A DNA stretch of 64,000 bases from NCBI RefSeq assembly GCF_051020955.1, contig NC_135026.1, positions 5,804,501 through 5,868,500 of the forward strand. The letters are read 5' to 3'. The notes under the pieces are model-generated. The model made no database searches. It had not been told where the DNA came from and saw nothing but the letters and a program-made list of their open reading frames with translations. The position numbers and the translations under genes were made by a program. Every line of letters begins with the position of its first letter. Positions within the stretch are counted from its first letter, which is position 1. The stretch comes from Megalopta genalis. Taxonomy: Eukaryota > Arthropoda > Insecta > Hymenoptera > Halictidae. Below are positions 11,399 to 21,640 of this stretch, piece by piece.

Positions 11399-12180
11399 CA
11401 TAACCTAGCCCTTTCTGTGAGCCAAAAATTGGACACCCGGGTCCGCTCTACTCTAATTCGAAAGCTCAACGGTGACCGTCGATCGGCGATCGTTTCCAAC
11501 GAATCGGTAACAAGGAGCTTGAAAAATGTGGGTCACGCATGGGACACGTACCCTCGGCCACGCAGCGAGGCGCGATTATATTTTCCCCGGCGCATTAAAG
11601 CCCGTACTTAGGCGTACCGTTATTTAGTAATGCCTCACGCTCGCGCGCTAGGGTTTCCAGCAGTTTTTCCTTTTTTACGGCGCATCAACGCACGAAGATT
11701 ACTGCAATCAGCCGTAACCTATCAGTGACTTGCACAAGAATGACGCGACCGCAGGATTAACCCATGGACAATGTCTTCCTTCCATGTGAAACGCCTCTCG
11801 CCCCCCTCCCCTCCACCCATCCGGCTGATTACTTGATATTGAAGTTACGGGCGTCTAGCATCGGCGTGTCCGCTCGCAGGTGTTTGATTATTTGCAAATG
11901 ATGCGCGCGGCAGGAGCTGCTATGAGCCGCCCAGATAGCTAGACCGCGCTAGGCTCTCGCACAATTTCCAAGAATTTCGGTCGTTTTGCGCGATTGCTGT
12001 GCGGGTATTCAGCCACAAAATTTTTTTAATTATTTTGTGTTGATATAGGAGCAACAGAAAAATGATAAAAAATGTTTCGCTTGGTTTATAATTGCCTTGC
12101 AAAATATTAATCACCCGCGAAGAGGTTATGTCCTCATAGAATTAAGTTTGCATAAGGGTTGGTTATGTATTGGTCAGTTC
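11399..12180. other. Unique intergenic sequence
   Basis: Mixed composition, with short C-runs at 11793-11818. ORFs up to 64 codons only. Nothing recognisable. Confidence 0.5.
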
Positions 12181-12395
12181 TGGAGAAAGTTTGGACCAGG
12201 TTTAAGTCTTCATTAGGACTAGAATAAGTGTAATTATAAATCTGATCTAATTTCTGGTTAAATGACAAGCTTTTATTAGGTTCGCTGAAGTCTGCACGAG
12301 ATCTGAATTACGTTTGCACTAGACTTAATCTCAGATTAGGTCTAGATTAAGTTTCAATTAAATTCTGCGTTAAATTGTCAGTAGGTCTAGGTCCA
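12181..12395. repeat. Tract of degenerate GGTCTAGATTAAG-type words
   Basis: Repeated AGGTTTAAGT, AGGTCTAGATTAAG and AGTCTGCAC-like words at roughly 15-30 bp spacing. It is the same compositional class as the AGGTTAG-rich tracts elsewhere in the window. Confidence 0.5.
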
Positions 12396-13185
12396 TATAA
12401 CCTCAAAATTCACCGCAAACGCCTACATAAAATCAGAGGTAAATTGCAGAAACCGAAGAGAGTACTAGAATTATTTTTCCACGGAATGGAGACTATTAGC
12501 ACAGCACAAATTCGAGCACCGACCGTAGAATCTCGCCGTAATCGTCACGACCGACTGGGAAGAATGTTGGACAACGGGCAACCGTGTGACGCGCAGAGTC
12601 CTCTAAAGAGAAGAGCCCGTATAATCGATGACCACGGGTGCCCCCTATAGTCCTGTTTTGGTAAAACCGTTGAAAGACGTGTTCATCAAGCTCCCGGGTC
12701 AGTGGAACGTGGCTTACTCGACGTAACTTATGCCACTTTCACGCGATACCCGCGGACCATCGATTCGCCGAAGCCGGTGTTAATTTAGCCGAAGATGGTC
12801 AATCTATGACGTGCAAATTCCTCGGCGGCTTGTACACGCCGGAGAATAATTTGCGCGGACGTGACGCGATTTCTCGTCGATCCTCGATCACTCCTACAAC
12901 ATCGTTCCCGGCGATTCCCGTGAAAACCAAACATCGTCGCTCAGCTTCACCGAACCCGCTCTTCAATGGGCTCCTCTTGTGTACTTGTAACTTTTCAGCC
13001 ATTAAGTAGAATACGGTAACCAGCTTCAAAGAATTTCCGATTCTCCTACGGATTTCTGTTGACTGAAATTCGTGCAAATATTGACACCTTCGTACACTGT
13101 TGCCAGCGGACTGCGGATTTTAAGCACTTATGACAGAAAGTGGCAATAGGAAATGTCAAAAATGCGAAGACAGAAGAAAAAAAAA
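12396..13185. other. Unique intergenic sequence
   Basis: Mixed composition; ORFs of 91 and 92 codons on opposite strands without recognisable domains. No gene supported. Confidence 0.5.
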
Positions 13186-13320
13186 ATATTGTTGCATTAT
13201 TTTTATTGTATCAGAACTTTTTATTGTAATTTTTAGACATTTTTATTGTATTCCTAATTCATAATTAAATAAATTAAACTAAATTAAATTAATTATTAAT
13301 TAAATTAAATTAAACCAGGC
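13186..13320. repeat. AT-rich tract with TTTTTATTGTA and TAAATTAAA words
   Basis: Three TTTTTATTGTA words followed by (TTAAA)n-like sequence. Confidence 0.8.
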
Positions 13321-15050
13321 TGATCCTCGTTCTATATTATTTTCTTGAATATTTAGTCCGACAAAAATGAATATAGCAGCATAACCTCCGAACGACCACT
13401 GTCTGTCACCGAAAAGTGCACGAGCCGAGTCAGCCGCAAACGTCCGTAGAAAGTCCGAGCGACAGAAGTCGATCTCGGGGAACGATAGCACCGTATCGAA
13501 TTAGCCGTTCGCGGCCGAATAAAATAGTCCGCGAAACAATTACGTGTACGGTGGGACTTTTGTCTTTCACCGGGTAACGACGGGCGGGCGGGCCCGCGCG
13601 TGCGCGCGCAGCGCCCTCTGGCGCGCAAGATCGCTCATAGTTGTTAACTCCGGCACGGCGGAAAGGTCGTAGCCATGGCATGGAAATTTATGCGTAATTG
13701 CTTTGAAACGAGAGTACCACCGTATCGGTACGAGATCTGACCGATCCTGTCACCGTGGCTCGGACCCCGACCGCAGCCCGTAGCACCGGCAGCAACAACG
13801 ACAGCAGCCAACGACATTCGATACAGCAACCTACACCTTCGGAGAAGTCAGAATGGTTCCGCGGTGGTTTATGAGACCGGTGAACGTGGCGCTGTCGGGC
13901 ACGGCTCGGGACGCTGATTTAAGTAAATTGCATGCAAATGCACGAACTACCGGCTACGGTGCGGGAATAAGGTCGGCCATTAACGGGCATTCCTATTGAG
14001 ATAAATAACAATAATTGAGTCCGATCGTGGATTTAGCCGAGTGGACACGTATCCCCGGGCCCGGGATGCCTGATACGCGAGTAGGCAAGCACAAGGAAGT
14101 GGGCCCCGATCTACCGGTCGCGAAGGTCGATTTCTGCCGGATCGGCTCGGTTTCCTTCTCGAAAGCGCCCGGAGATTGTTTGGGGTCAACGATCTTTGCG
14201 GATCAATATTAGAAACACCGGAGGAGAAACCGTTCGACGAGAAAGCTGAGCTTTCGTTCGATGCGCGAAGCTCGTTTCAGATTTTGACGACGTTCGAATG
14301 TATCTTTGAGGTTAAGTTTTTCGACGATTTTTTCTTTCGCGCAGGATCCGCGTTAAATATCCCGGATGTATCGCGAGAAACTGTTCACCTAATCTACGCT
14401 CGCTTAAATCAGATGCACCACGGACACAACTCGAACCTAACCTATACCGATTACGCGTGTTTTCCGTGGCACTGATTCGCGCAGCCGACGAGATAAATTT
14501 GTCCCATGATTATCGCGGCTGTACGCGAGGAGATCGATCTCTGGCGAAAGAGTGGGGATCGCGCACGGCAGAAATAGTGTGCTCGGTTCCGTATCAATTT
14601 CTGATCTAACGGTCGCGGAACATATGCCGTCAGGTTGTCAGAGCGGCCCCTTCTGGCATCAGGCCGTCCTGCTGTCATTCGACTCGCTTAATTTCCCGGC
14701 TCGCTAATTTTCTTCCGTCGTCTATACTTTCCCGTGCCGTCCGTAATTGCGCTGGAATAGACAGGTGCAGCTGGAATAAGGAATCGTCTGCGCATTGTCT
14801 GGAGACAGGTTTCGCCTGTTGCCTGCGACGGCCGGACCGCAAACAGGAAGAACAGGGACGAATGAGAACGTGATCCAGAAGAACGAGGGGGGGGGGGGGG
14901 ATAATGCTCGGCCCAGCAGTCGACATAGAAGAAATCTCACGCCTGCGGTAACTTTTTGTCGCGAATAGGTTATCGAAGAGATCGCGGCACTTTTCAGTTT
15001 AATTAGTATACCATGGATATTTTTCGCGAAGTAAACAGTTCCTTCTTCGA
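13321..15050. other. CpG-rich unique sequence
   Basis: GC- and CpG-rich with overlapping ORFs of 61-99 codons on both strands. (GGGC)-type and CG dinucleotide runs occur near 13582-13607. No gene supported. Confidence 0.5.
14887..14900. repeat. Poly-G run of 14
   Basis: Fourteen consecutive G on the plus strand within GAACGAG...ATAATG. Confidence 0.95.
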
Positions 15051-15655
15051 TTGTTTTAGTAGGTTCAGTGTTTCAGTGGCATTCAAGTGTTCCACTGTTT
15101 TCACCGCTTCAAATTGTAGCACGTAAATACTCACTAGTAATATTCCACAGGATTAGTACTGTCCAGTGTTGACATTATGAAGTACTACTATGGCACAGTA
15201 TTGCCACTACATAGCATTATTATATTGTAGCATTACTACATTACAGTGTTGCTACACCACAATATTATTATACTACAGTATCACTACTTTACACTCTTAA
15301 TTTTCTGTAATTATCTTAATAATCTGTATTACTATAATACAGTGTTAATATTCTATTATTTATTATTATACTAGCAGTAGTATTTATTTAATGATCCCTT
15401 ACGGGTTCCATGTGTATTATTATACTAGTATTAATATTTTATAGTATTACTGCACAGTACACTATTGTTATTATTTCACAGCAGTGTTGCCAACTCTACG
15501 GAGTTATCTTGAATTTCAGACGGTGAGATTCAGACAGACTCAATTGTTAATAAATTGTTTTATTATTGTTATTATTATAATTAATAACAACAACAATAAA
15601 TATTTAATAATGAATTAATTGATTATAGTATCTAATAATAATAATAATCTTTTTC
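15051..15655. repeat. Degenerate CACTAC/TTATTA-rich low-complexity region
   Basis: From 15060 to 15480 there are many short words such as CAGTGTT, ACTACAGT and TATTATTATAC at irregular spacing. 15540-15650 is TAATAATAA/AACAACAA-rich. No defined unit length. Confidence 0.6.
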
Positions 15656-16373
15656 TTTGAATCCGAGTGTTGGATAAAGCCGCCCCAAAGCGTCGAAATA
15701 GTTCGACTCGGTTGAGAAAAAGAAAAGTTCTCGAAAATCGCCGGACATTTCAGCGTGCCGAACCAGGTTCGCCCGTAAATGCACCGGGCGTGTAAAGTGG
15801 CTGGTTCTCGGCCGGCACTCCCACGCGACGTGGTAGCGCAGGCAGGCGCGCGCGCGCGCGCGGGTAGGTAGCGCGATTTATCGAGCTAATTTTGGGACAA
15901 TGGCGAGGAATCGAGGCAGAACGGGGGGAGGATGAGAAACCGGTGAAAGGAAACGTGGCTGGGGATGCACAACAGGTTACGTGCCGGCCACGTACGGTGG
16001 TTAACGGTGCGAATTGCGCGCCATATACGTAGCCTGTCGCGGTTATGTTGGCCCGGCTAATGCCAACCCGAGGCCCCCGCGTACGGGTTTACACAGCCGT
16101 AAATATACCGCGGGACTAATGTGGTGCAACTTTACGTCGCGGGTTACACGATCATCCCCCACCGGTGAACGGTCCGCTGTACCGGTATCGTACGCCTACC
16201 TGTATCCTACCTGTGCCCGTTCGCCGGGTACACGGCCGCGGCCCGAGGACTCTGCGGCCGGATCAATTAGGAATTTAAATTTGCCGCGCTCGAACCGTCC
16301 GCGTTTGGACATCAAAGGAATTTTTAAACGGGGAATTACACGACCGCTCCGTGCCCGTTTCCAAAGGTTACGT

Positions 16374-16374
<1 letters not shown>
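15656..16374. other. CpG-rich unique sequence
   Basis: Contains an alternating (CG)n run at about 15845-15861. The 181-codon plus-strand ORF at 16014-16559 ends in CT-repeat-encoded Ser-Leu tracts and is not supported as a gene. Confidence 0.5.
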
Positions 16375-16407
<33 letters not shown>

Positions 16408-16462
16408 TCCTCTCTCTCTCTCTCTCTCTCTCTCTCCTTCCTCTCTCTTTCTTTTCTCTCTC
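16375..16462. repeat. (CT)n microsatellite
   Basis: Long CT runs interrupted by CCTTC at two places. Confidence 0.95.
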
Positions 16463-16894
16463 CGAACACGAACCTATCGTGAACTCGCCTGAATATGAAG
16501 TTTTGTTAGAATTGCGGATTGTATATAAATATACATATACAGGGTGTCCGTCGAAATAATTGGTAAACGGTCATCTTTATGATAAAAGTGTTTGATGTAT
16601 TTTTTATAGGCTTTTACGTAGAATATGTTGATGCGAATATTGTTCACGATCATTTCGAGGTTGTGAGAATTTTTTCTTTTTTTGATGGAATGACGTATTT
16701 TTATTACGCTTAACGGAAGAGCGAATGCAAAGCTGTACTTTCAAGGGACTTTGAAAGGACCTTCCCTGATGAGGAGAATGTTTACTTTTGACATAATATT
16801 TATTGGGGGATTTGGGAATTAGTAAAACATTGACTTTCCTAATCTACAATGTCTGTCGATTGGACATAAAATAGTCCAGAATTTGTGTTCTTCA
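16463..16894. other. Unique sequence with an isolated CAGGGTGTCC transposon end
   Basis: At 16540 TA is followed by CAGGGTGTCCGTCGAAATAA, which resembles the ends of the TA-flanked elements in this window. I find no matching right end downstream, so this is at most a truncated element end. The rest is featureless. Confidence 0.5.
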
Positions 16895-17108
16895 TTATGC
16901 TAACCTCCAAAATCTGTATTCTCGATTATCCTAAACTCCAATATCTGTAGTCTCGAATATCCTAACCTCCAATATTTGTATTCTCGATTATCCTAACTTC
17001 GAACATCTATTATTCTCTATTATCCTAACTTCGAACATCTATTATTCTCTATTATCCTAATCTCCAATATCTGTAGTCTCGATTATCCTAACCTCCAATA
17101 TCTGTATA
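16895..17108. repeat. 31-32-bp minisatellite
   Basis: About seven units of the form TCCTAACCTCCAATATCTG followed by TAGTCTCGATTA. Variant units with TTCGAACATCTATTATT are adjacent to each other, which suggests recent local duplication. Confidence 0.85.
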
Positions 17109-17746
17109 CACGGCAGTCTTAACACTCAAAAGGCGCTGCTCGGGTCCACTTGGACCCACGGTCTAAATATTGTCACGTGACCATCTAGTACCTAGAAATT
17201 AATTGTTAATTGAATGATTACATACAAAATTGATGAATAATCAAATCAGATAATAATTATCAAAAAAGATTCACGCTTTGATGTATCTTCGGTGCAATGT
17301 TGCCTACTCTACGGACATTTCCGTAGATCCACGGATTTTTCACCTTGCCCAGGAACTTCAAGCCAATACAATTATAAATTATACATATATATTTTAATTT
17401 TTATAAATATGACAATTGTTTACAGTAGCTCAAAGTCTACGAAATTCTACGGACTCTCGAGGCAGTCGCTACGGATTAATACAACAATCGAGTTGGTAAC
17501 ACCGCTTCGATTCGGTGACTGTTCTATTATCCGAACTCTCCTACTTCCCATCACCGCTGTCAGTAGTTCGGTTAATCGAGGTTACTTATTTATTATTTTT
17601 ATACTTATTTCGGACCAATTCTTCGCAGGAAAAATATCGAGGCATTTCCTGGCACGTAGAGAGGTGCGAAGGTGACAGGCGCGTCCTTGAGCATCTGCGA
17701 GCTATGCGGCTCGAGTGTGCTAGTTGCCGGCGAGATTCTCAGGCGA
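17109..17746. other. Unique sequence with a TTAA-linked palindrome
   Basis: At 17124 TTAACACTCAAAAGGCG is followed by the palindrome GGGTCCACTTGGACCC. This looks like one end of a TTAA element, but no partner end was found. The rest is mixed sequence with no supported gene. Confidence 0.4.
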
Positions 17747-18028
17747 GCAGAGAGAAAGAGAGAGCGAGAGAGAGAGAGAGAGAGAAACGGAGAGAAAGAG
17801 AGAGCGGGAGAGAGAACCGAAGAGAAAGAGAGCGGGAGAGAAAGAGAGAGAACCGGGGAGAGAGAGCCGGAGAAAGAGAGCCGGAGAGAAAGAGAGAGCC
17901 GGAGGGAGACAGAGAGAGCCGGAGAGAGAGAGGGAGAGAGAGAACGGGAAAGAGAGAGAGAGTGCCGAAGAGAACGAGAGAGCGAGAGAGTGAGAGTCGG
18001 AGAGAGAGAGCGAGAGAGAGAGAGAGCG
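17747..18028. repeat. Imperfect (GA)n tract about 280 bp long
   Basis: Almost purely purine on the plus strand, built from GAGAGAGA with GCCGGA, CGGGAG and AACGGA interruptions. All frames are open, giving Arg-Glu-rich ORFs on the plus strand (155-180 codons) and Ser-Leu-rich ORFs on the minus strand. These are repeat artefacts. Confidence 0.95.
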
Positions 18029-18829
18029 GCGACCCGTGGAAAGAGGGGAAATTATGATTATGCCGAAGCCAATCCCGTTCCGCCGCCGCCGCCAACTGTG
18101 AGACCGCGTCTCGAACGAGCAATCGTTATTTTTAATTAAGAGAAAAGATCGTGGCCGTTTCTGCCGCGATGTGAAACCGCCGTTCCGAGATGCACCGAGG
18201 CCGTCGAATCGCGGCGAGACCACGCCGAGCCGTCTGTATTAATTGCGGCCGGTGTTAATGGCATTGTGCCGATCCCCCCCCCCCCTCTCTGTCCCTTTAT
18301 GATTCATTAACTCCGGTGTCGCGTCCGTCCGCCGAGCACCGACATTTCCCGCGTATCGTTGCGCGATCAAGCGACTTTTTTTTCTTATTGCTTGCAATAC
18401 AGTCGACATTCTCGGGTGACTGCGTCGCCGTCGGGCTAATTTGACGCGGCGAATCGTCGCGTAAATTTCGGGAATTCCGCGCGGGAGACGCGCCATCGGG
18501 TGACGTTTAATGGTGGCCGGGGCCATCGCTTCGATAACCGAAGCCTCGTTTTCTTGAATACTTTGCAAAATTTCCAAGCGTTTCGGACATTCTACCGTAA
18601 CGGAGATCTTCGGCTCGTAGCGGGAACGAAATTTCGGTGGGCCGATACTTTGTTGTTCGGCAAACGCGGGTGCGACGACCGTGGAATATCTTGCCGAATT
18701 ATGAGCGATTTTTTTCCTTCCGGTGTAAGATTCGAATGCACTCGGAATTCGATGTAGTGGCAACTCAATGTACGACAGAGTCACGCGGATTGGAGTTTGT
18801 GGATTACTTTTCACGTTTCAGGGCTAACT
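18029..18829. other. Unique CpG-rich sequence with a poly-C run
   Basis: Poly-C of 12 at 18274-18285. A 191-codon minus-strand ORF (18239-18814) crosses it and has no recognisable domain. No gene supported. Confidence 0.5.
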
Positions 18830-19700
18830 GAGACCTAACCTGGACATAACCTGGACCTAACTCAGCCCTAAACAGGGCCTATTACCTTAGATTCGCGTTA
18901 CAAGCTATTTCGCGTCACTGCTATTTTGTTCAGTTAGTTCTGGACTAGGTCCTAACCTGTACCTAACCTAGACCTAACTGAGATCTAATCCGGACCAAAC
19001 ACAGGCTTAAACCAGGACCAAAGCTTTCAATAAAGCACCAAAACGAAGAACTGCTTCATTATTCCTATTTCATTCAGTTAGTTCTGGATTAGGTCTAGGT
19101 TACGTCTGCGTTAGTGCTGGGTTCGGTTTAAGAAAAAAAAAAATTATTTCATTCGTCTATATTTTTAGTGACAACCCAAAACCAACCTAGGATTGATTCG
19201 CATCTAAATGGATAATATAGCAATAATATAATAGTCTTCGTATTTCGCATCCTGTCCGAACTTAACCTAAACCTTATAGAGATCTAATCTGGACCAAATA
19301 CAGGCTTAAACCAGGCCTAAAGTTTTCAATAAAGCACCAAAACGAAAAACTGCCTCATTATTCTTATTTCATTCAGTTAGTTCTGAATTAGGTCTAGATT
19401 ACGTCGTTAGTGCTGAGTTAGGTCTAAGAAAAAAAGACTATTATATCATGGCTAATTCATTCATCTATACTTGAAACTCGATCTCTAATATAATAGTCTT
19501 TGTGTTTCGCACCGTGTCCGAACCTAACCTATACCTAACTTAGACCTAACCTAGACTTAAAGAAAAAAAATAGCGATAATATAGTAATTTCTGAAGGGTG
19601 TAACTTAAATCCGTGACCTTAGGTCTGAACCAGGTCCGGATTAGTTCGAATTTATATCCAGATTAGGTCCAGGTTAGATCCGCGCTAGGTTCAGGTTAGG
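18830..19700. repeat. CCTAACC-rich tract with a 299-bp tandem repeat
   Basis: ACAGGCTTAAACCAGG begins at 19001 and 19300, and the surrounding CAATAAAGCACCAAAACGAA and CATTCAGTTAGTTCTG words repeat at the same 299-bp spacing, for about 2.5 units. Within and around the units, AGACCTAAC and GGTCTAGGTTA words are dense on alternating strands. No coding capacity. Confidence 0.8.
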
Positions 19701-20837
19701 TCCTTGACAAAATTCACCGTACTATCAACCATTTTTCGCGAATATAATATATATAACAACTGTCGCAAGGTTATGTTTACTTTTACTGTACATAACTTTT
19801 TGTTTCTTTTTTCAATTGTTTACCTACGAACGAAGACACCAGATCACTATTACGTTTTCCAAAAAGAAAAAACAATATTAATCTCTCGATTCTTTTCTCC
19901 ATTGCTCTCGTCACCGCGCGGCCGGCCGAAACTGCGTGTTCGATCGTTGACTTCTTCGCGGATCATAGCGCAGCTGTTCTCACGGTCGCGGCGTGAAACT
20001 GACAGTGGTTACTGCGGCGTGTTTCGTCAAGAATCGCTATTATTTATGGCCGGCCTGTATCGAATCAGGGATCGACACCAAGTTTCCCAATCGGGGGCAC
20101 CAACTGCCAGCCGTGGTTACAGACTTTTACCTTTAGCACCGGCGGAACAATTGTTATTTTTCGTCCCAGACCGCGGTGGAAACAGAGATCGCCGGCGCAG
20201 ATAAACGTGCCAGCAAAAACAATTATAATTCGGCGGAGGTGAGCGAGAGAGGGGGGGGGGGGGAAACAATTTTACGATGATAGGCGATCTGGAGTTAATA
20301 CGCGGCGGCGGCGGCGGCGGCGCTGGCGCTGGCGGCGCCGTGCGAACCGATCGAGATATGAACACCTGCCACGGAATAAATGCAACAAATTAGCGCGTCG
20401 AATTAGCTTAATTATACGGAGCCCGGTACCTGCTCGTAATCAATTAACGCGGAAGACAATGGTACCGCCTGTTCATTATTTACTTTATTACTAGCCGACA
20501 GGCAATCGCGAATTAAGAGATCGCAACCGGGCCCGTAATGCAACACGTTCAGGCAGGATGCCGTATAATATGTGGGTCGGAGTCGGATTCACGAATGCCG
20601 TTTACTTGCGCCGCGATTATGTTTGGCGAACGGCCAATATTCCGTACATTTTGTTTGTTTATCGATCGGTCGGCGCGGCCGAATCCAGCGAAAGTGTCCA
20701 CGTATGGAATTATAATTGGATTTTAAAAATATCACTGCCCGAATGATTATTTATAATGTTAATTTATTGTTTACCGTTTGATGCTTGAGGAAGTTGTTTC
20801 AGAATGTTACTGCATAACAACAAGAACAATTAACGTT
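19701..20837. other. Unique sequence with poly-G and GGC runs
   Basis: A 166-codon plus-strand ORF (19704-20204) has no recognised domain. Poly-G occurs at 20251-20263 and (CGG)n with a CTGGCG variant at 20301-20338. No gene supported. Confidence 0.5.
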
Positions 20838-21640
20838 GCAGAACCGTGCCGTGTGTTTGTTATATTATATAAAGATTTCTAGCGATGGGTTTAAGAGGCA
20901 ATTAGATCAATGAATAAATTCGTGCTGTTTGTGCGCCATTGTAATTTGTTACAATAATCAAGTGGAAATAATTTCATTGCACTCCTACACTGCAAAAATG
21001 TGCTGTATATTTGCTATATTGCCACTGTAGAAAGATTTCTAGCGATGGGTTTAAGAGGCAATTAGATTAGCAAATAAATTCGTGCTCTTTGTATGCCATT
21101 GTAATTTGTTACAATAATCAAGTGGAAATAATTTCATTGCAATCCTATACTGCAGAACCGTGCCGTATGTTTTGATATATTGCCACTGTACAAAGATTTC
21201 TAGCGATGAGTTTAAGAGGCAATTAGATCAATAAATAAATTCGTGCTCTTTGTATGCCATTGTAATTTCTTACAATAATCAAGTGGAAATAATTTCATTG
21301 CACTCCTACACTGCAGAACTGTGCTGTATATTTGCTATATTACCACCGTACGAAGATTTCTAGCGATGAATTTAAGAGGCAATTAGATCAATGAATAAAT
21401 TCGTGCTATTCATGCGCTATTGTAATTTGTTACAATAATCAAGTGGAAATAATTTCATTGCACTCCTACACTGCAGAACAGTGCTGTATATTTGCTATAT
21501 TGCCACTGTACGAAGATTTCTAGCGATGGGTTTAAGAGGCAATTAGAACAATAAATAAATTCGAGCTGCTTGTGCACCCTTATAACTATCGCTGCTTTTA
21601 TTACAATAATCAAGTGGAAACAATTTCATTCCAATTCTGT
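20838..21640. repeat. 160-bp tandem repeat, five units
   Basis: AGCGATG within GATTTCTAGCGATGGGTTTA begins at 20881, 21041, 21202, 21362 and 21522, a period of 160-161 bp. Each unit also carries GAGGCAATTAGATCA and ACAATAATCAAGTGGAAATA. The last unit is the most diverged. The length and uniformity are satellite-like. No coding capacity. Confidence 0.95.

Noticed and set aside
2761..14520. Weak resemblance between 2780-3120 and 14300-14500 (both with CCTAACCTATAC and cgagaaac words)
   Set aside because: The matches are short and scattered; I could not extend an alignment convincingly.
16014..16559. 181-codon plus-strand ORF
   Set aside because: The C-terminal part is CT-microsatellite sequence and the rest lacks any recognisable motif.
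15480..17310. Shared GTTGCC(A/T)ACTCTACGGA words at 15486 and 17300
   Set aside because: The similarity covers fewer than 20 bases and I could not extend it into a repeat family.
17515..18223. Charged or Ser/Leu-rich ORFs of 127-180 codons on both strands
   Set aside because: All are translations of a GA/CT dinucleotide tract.
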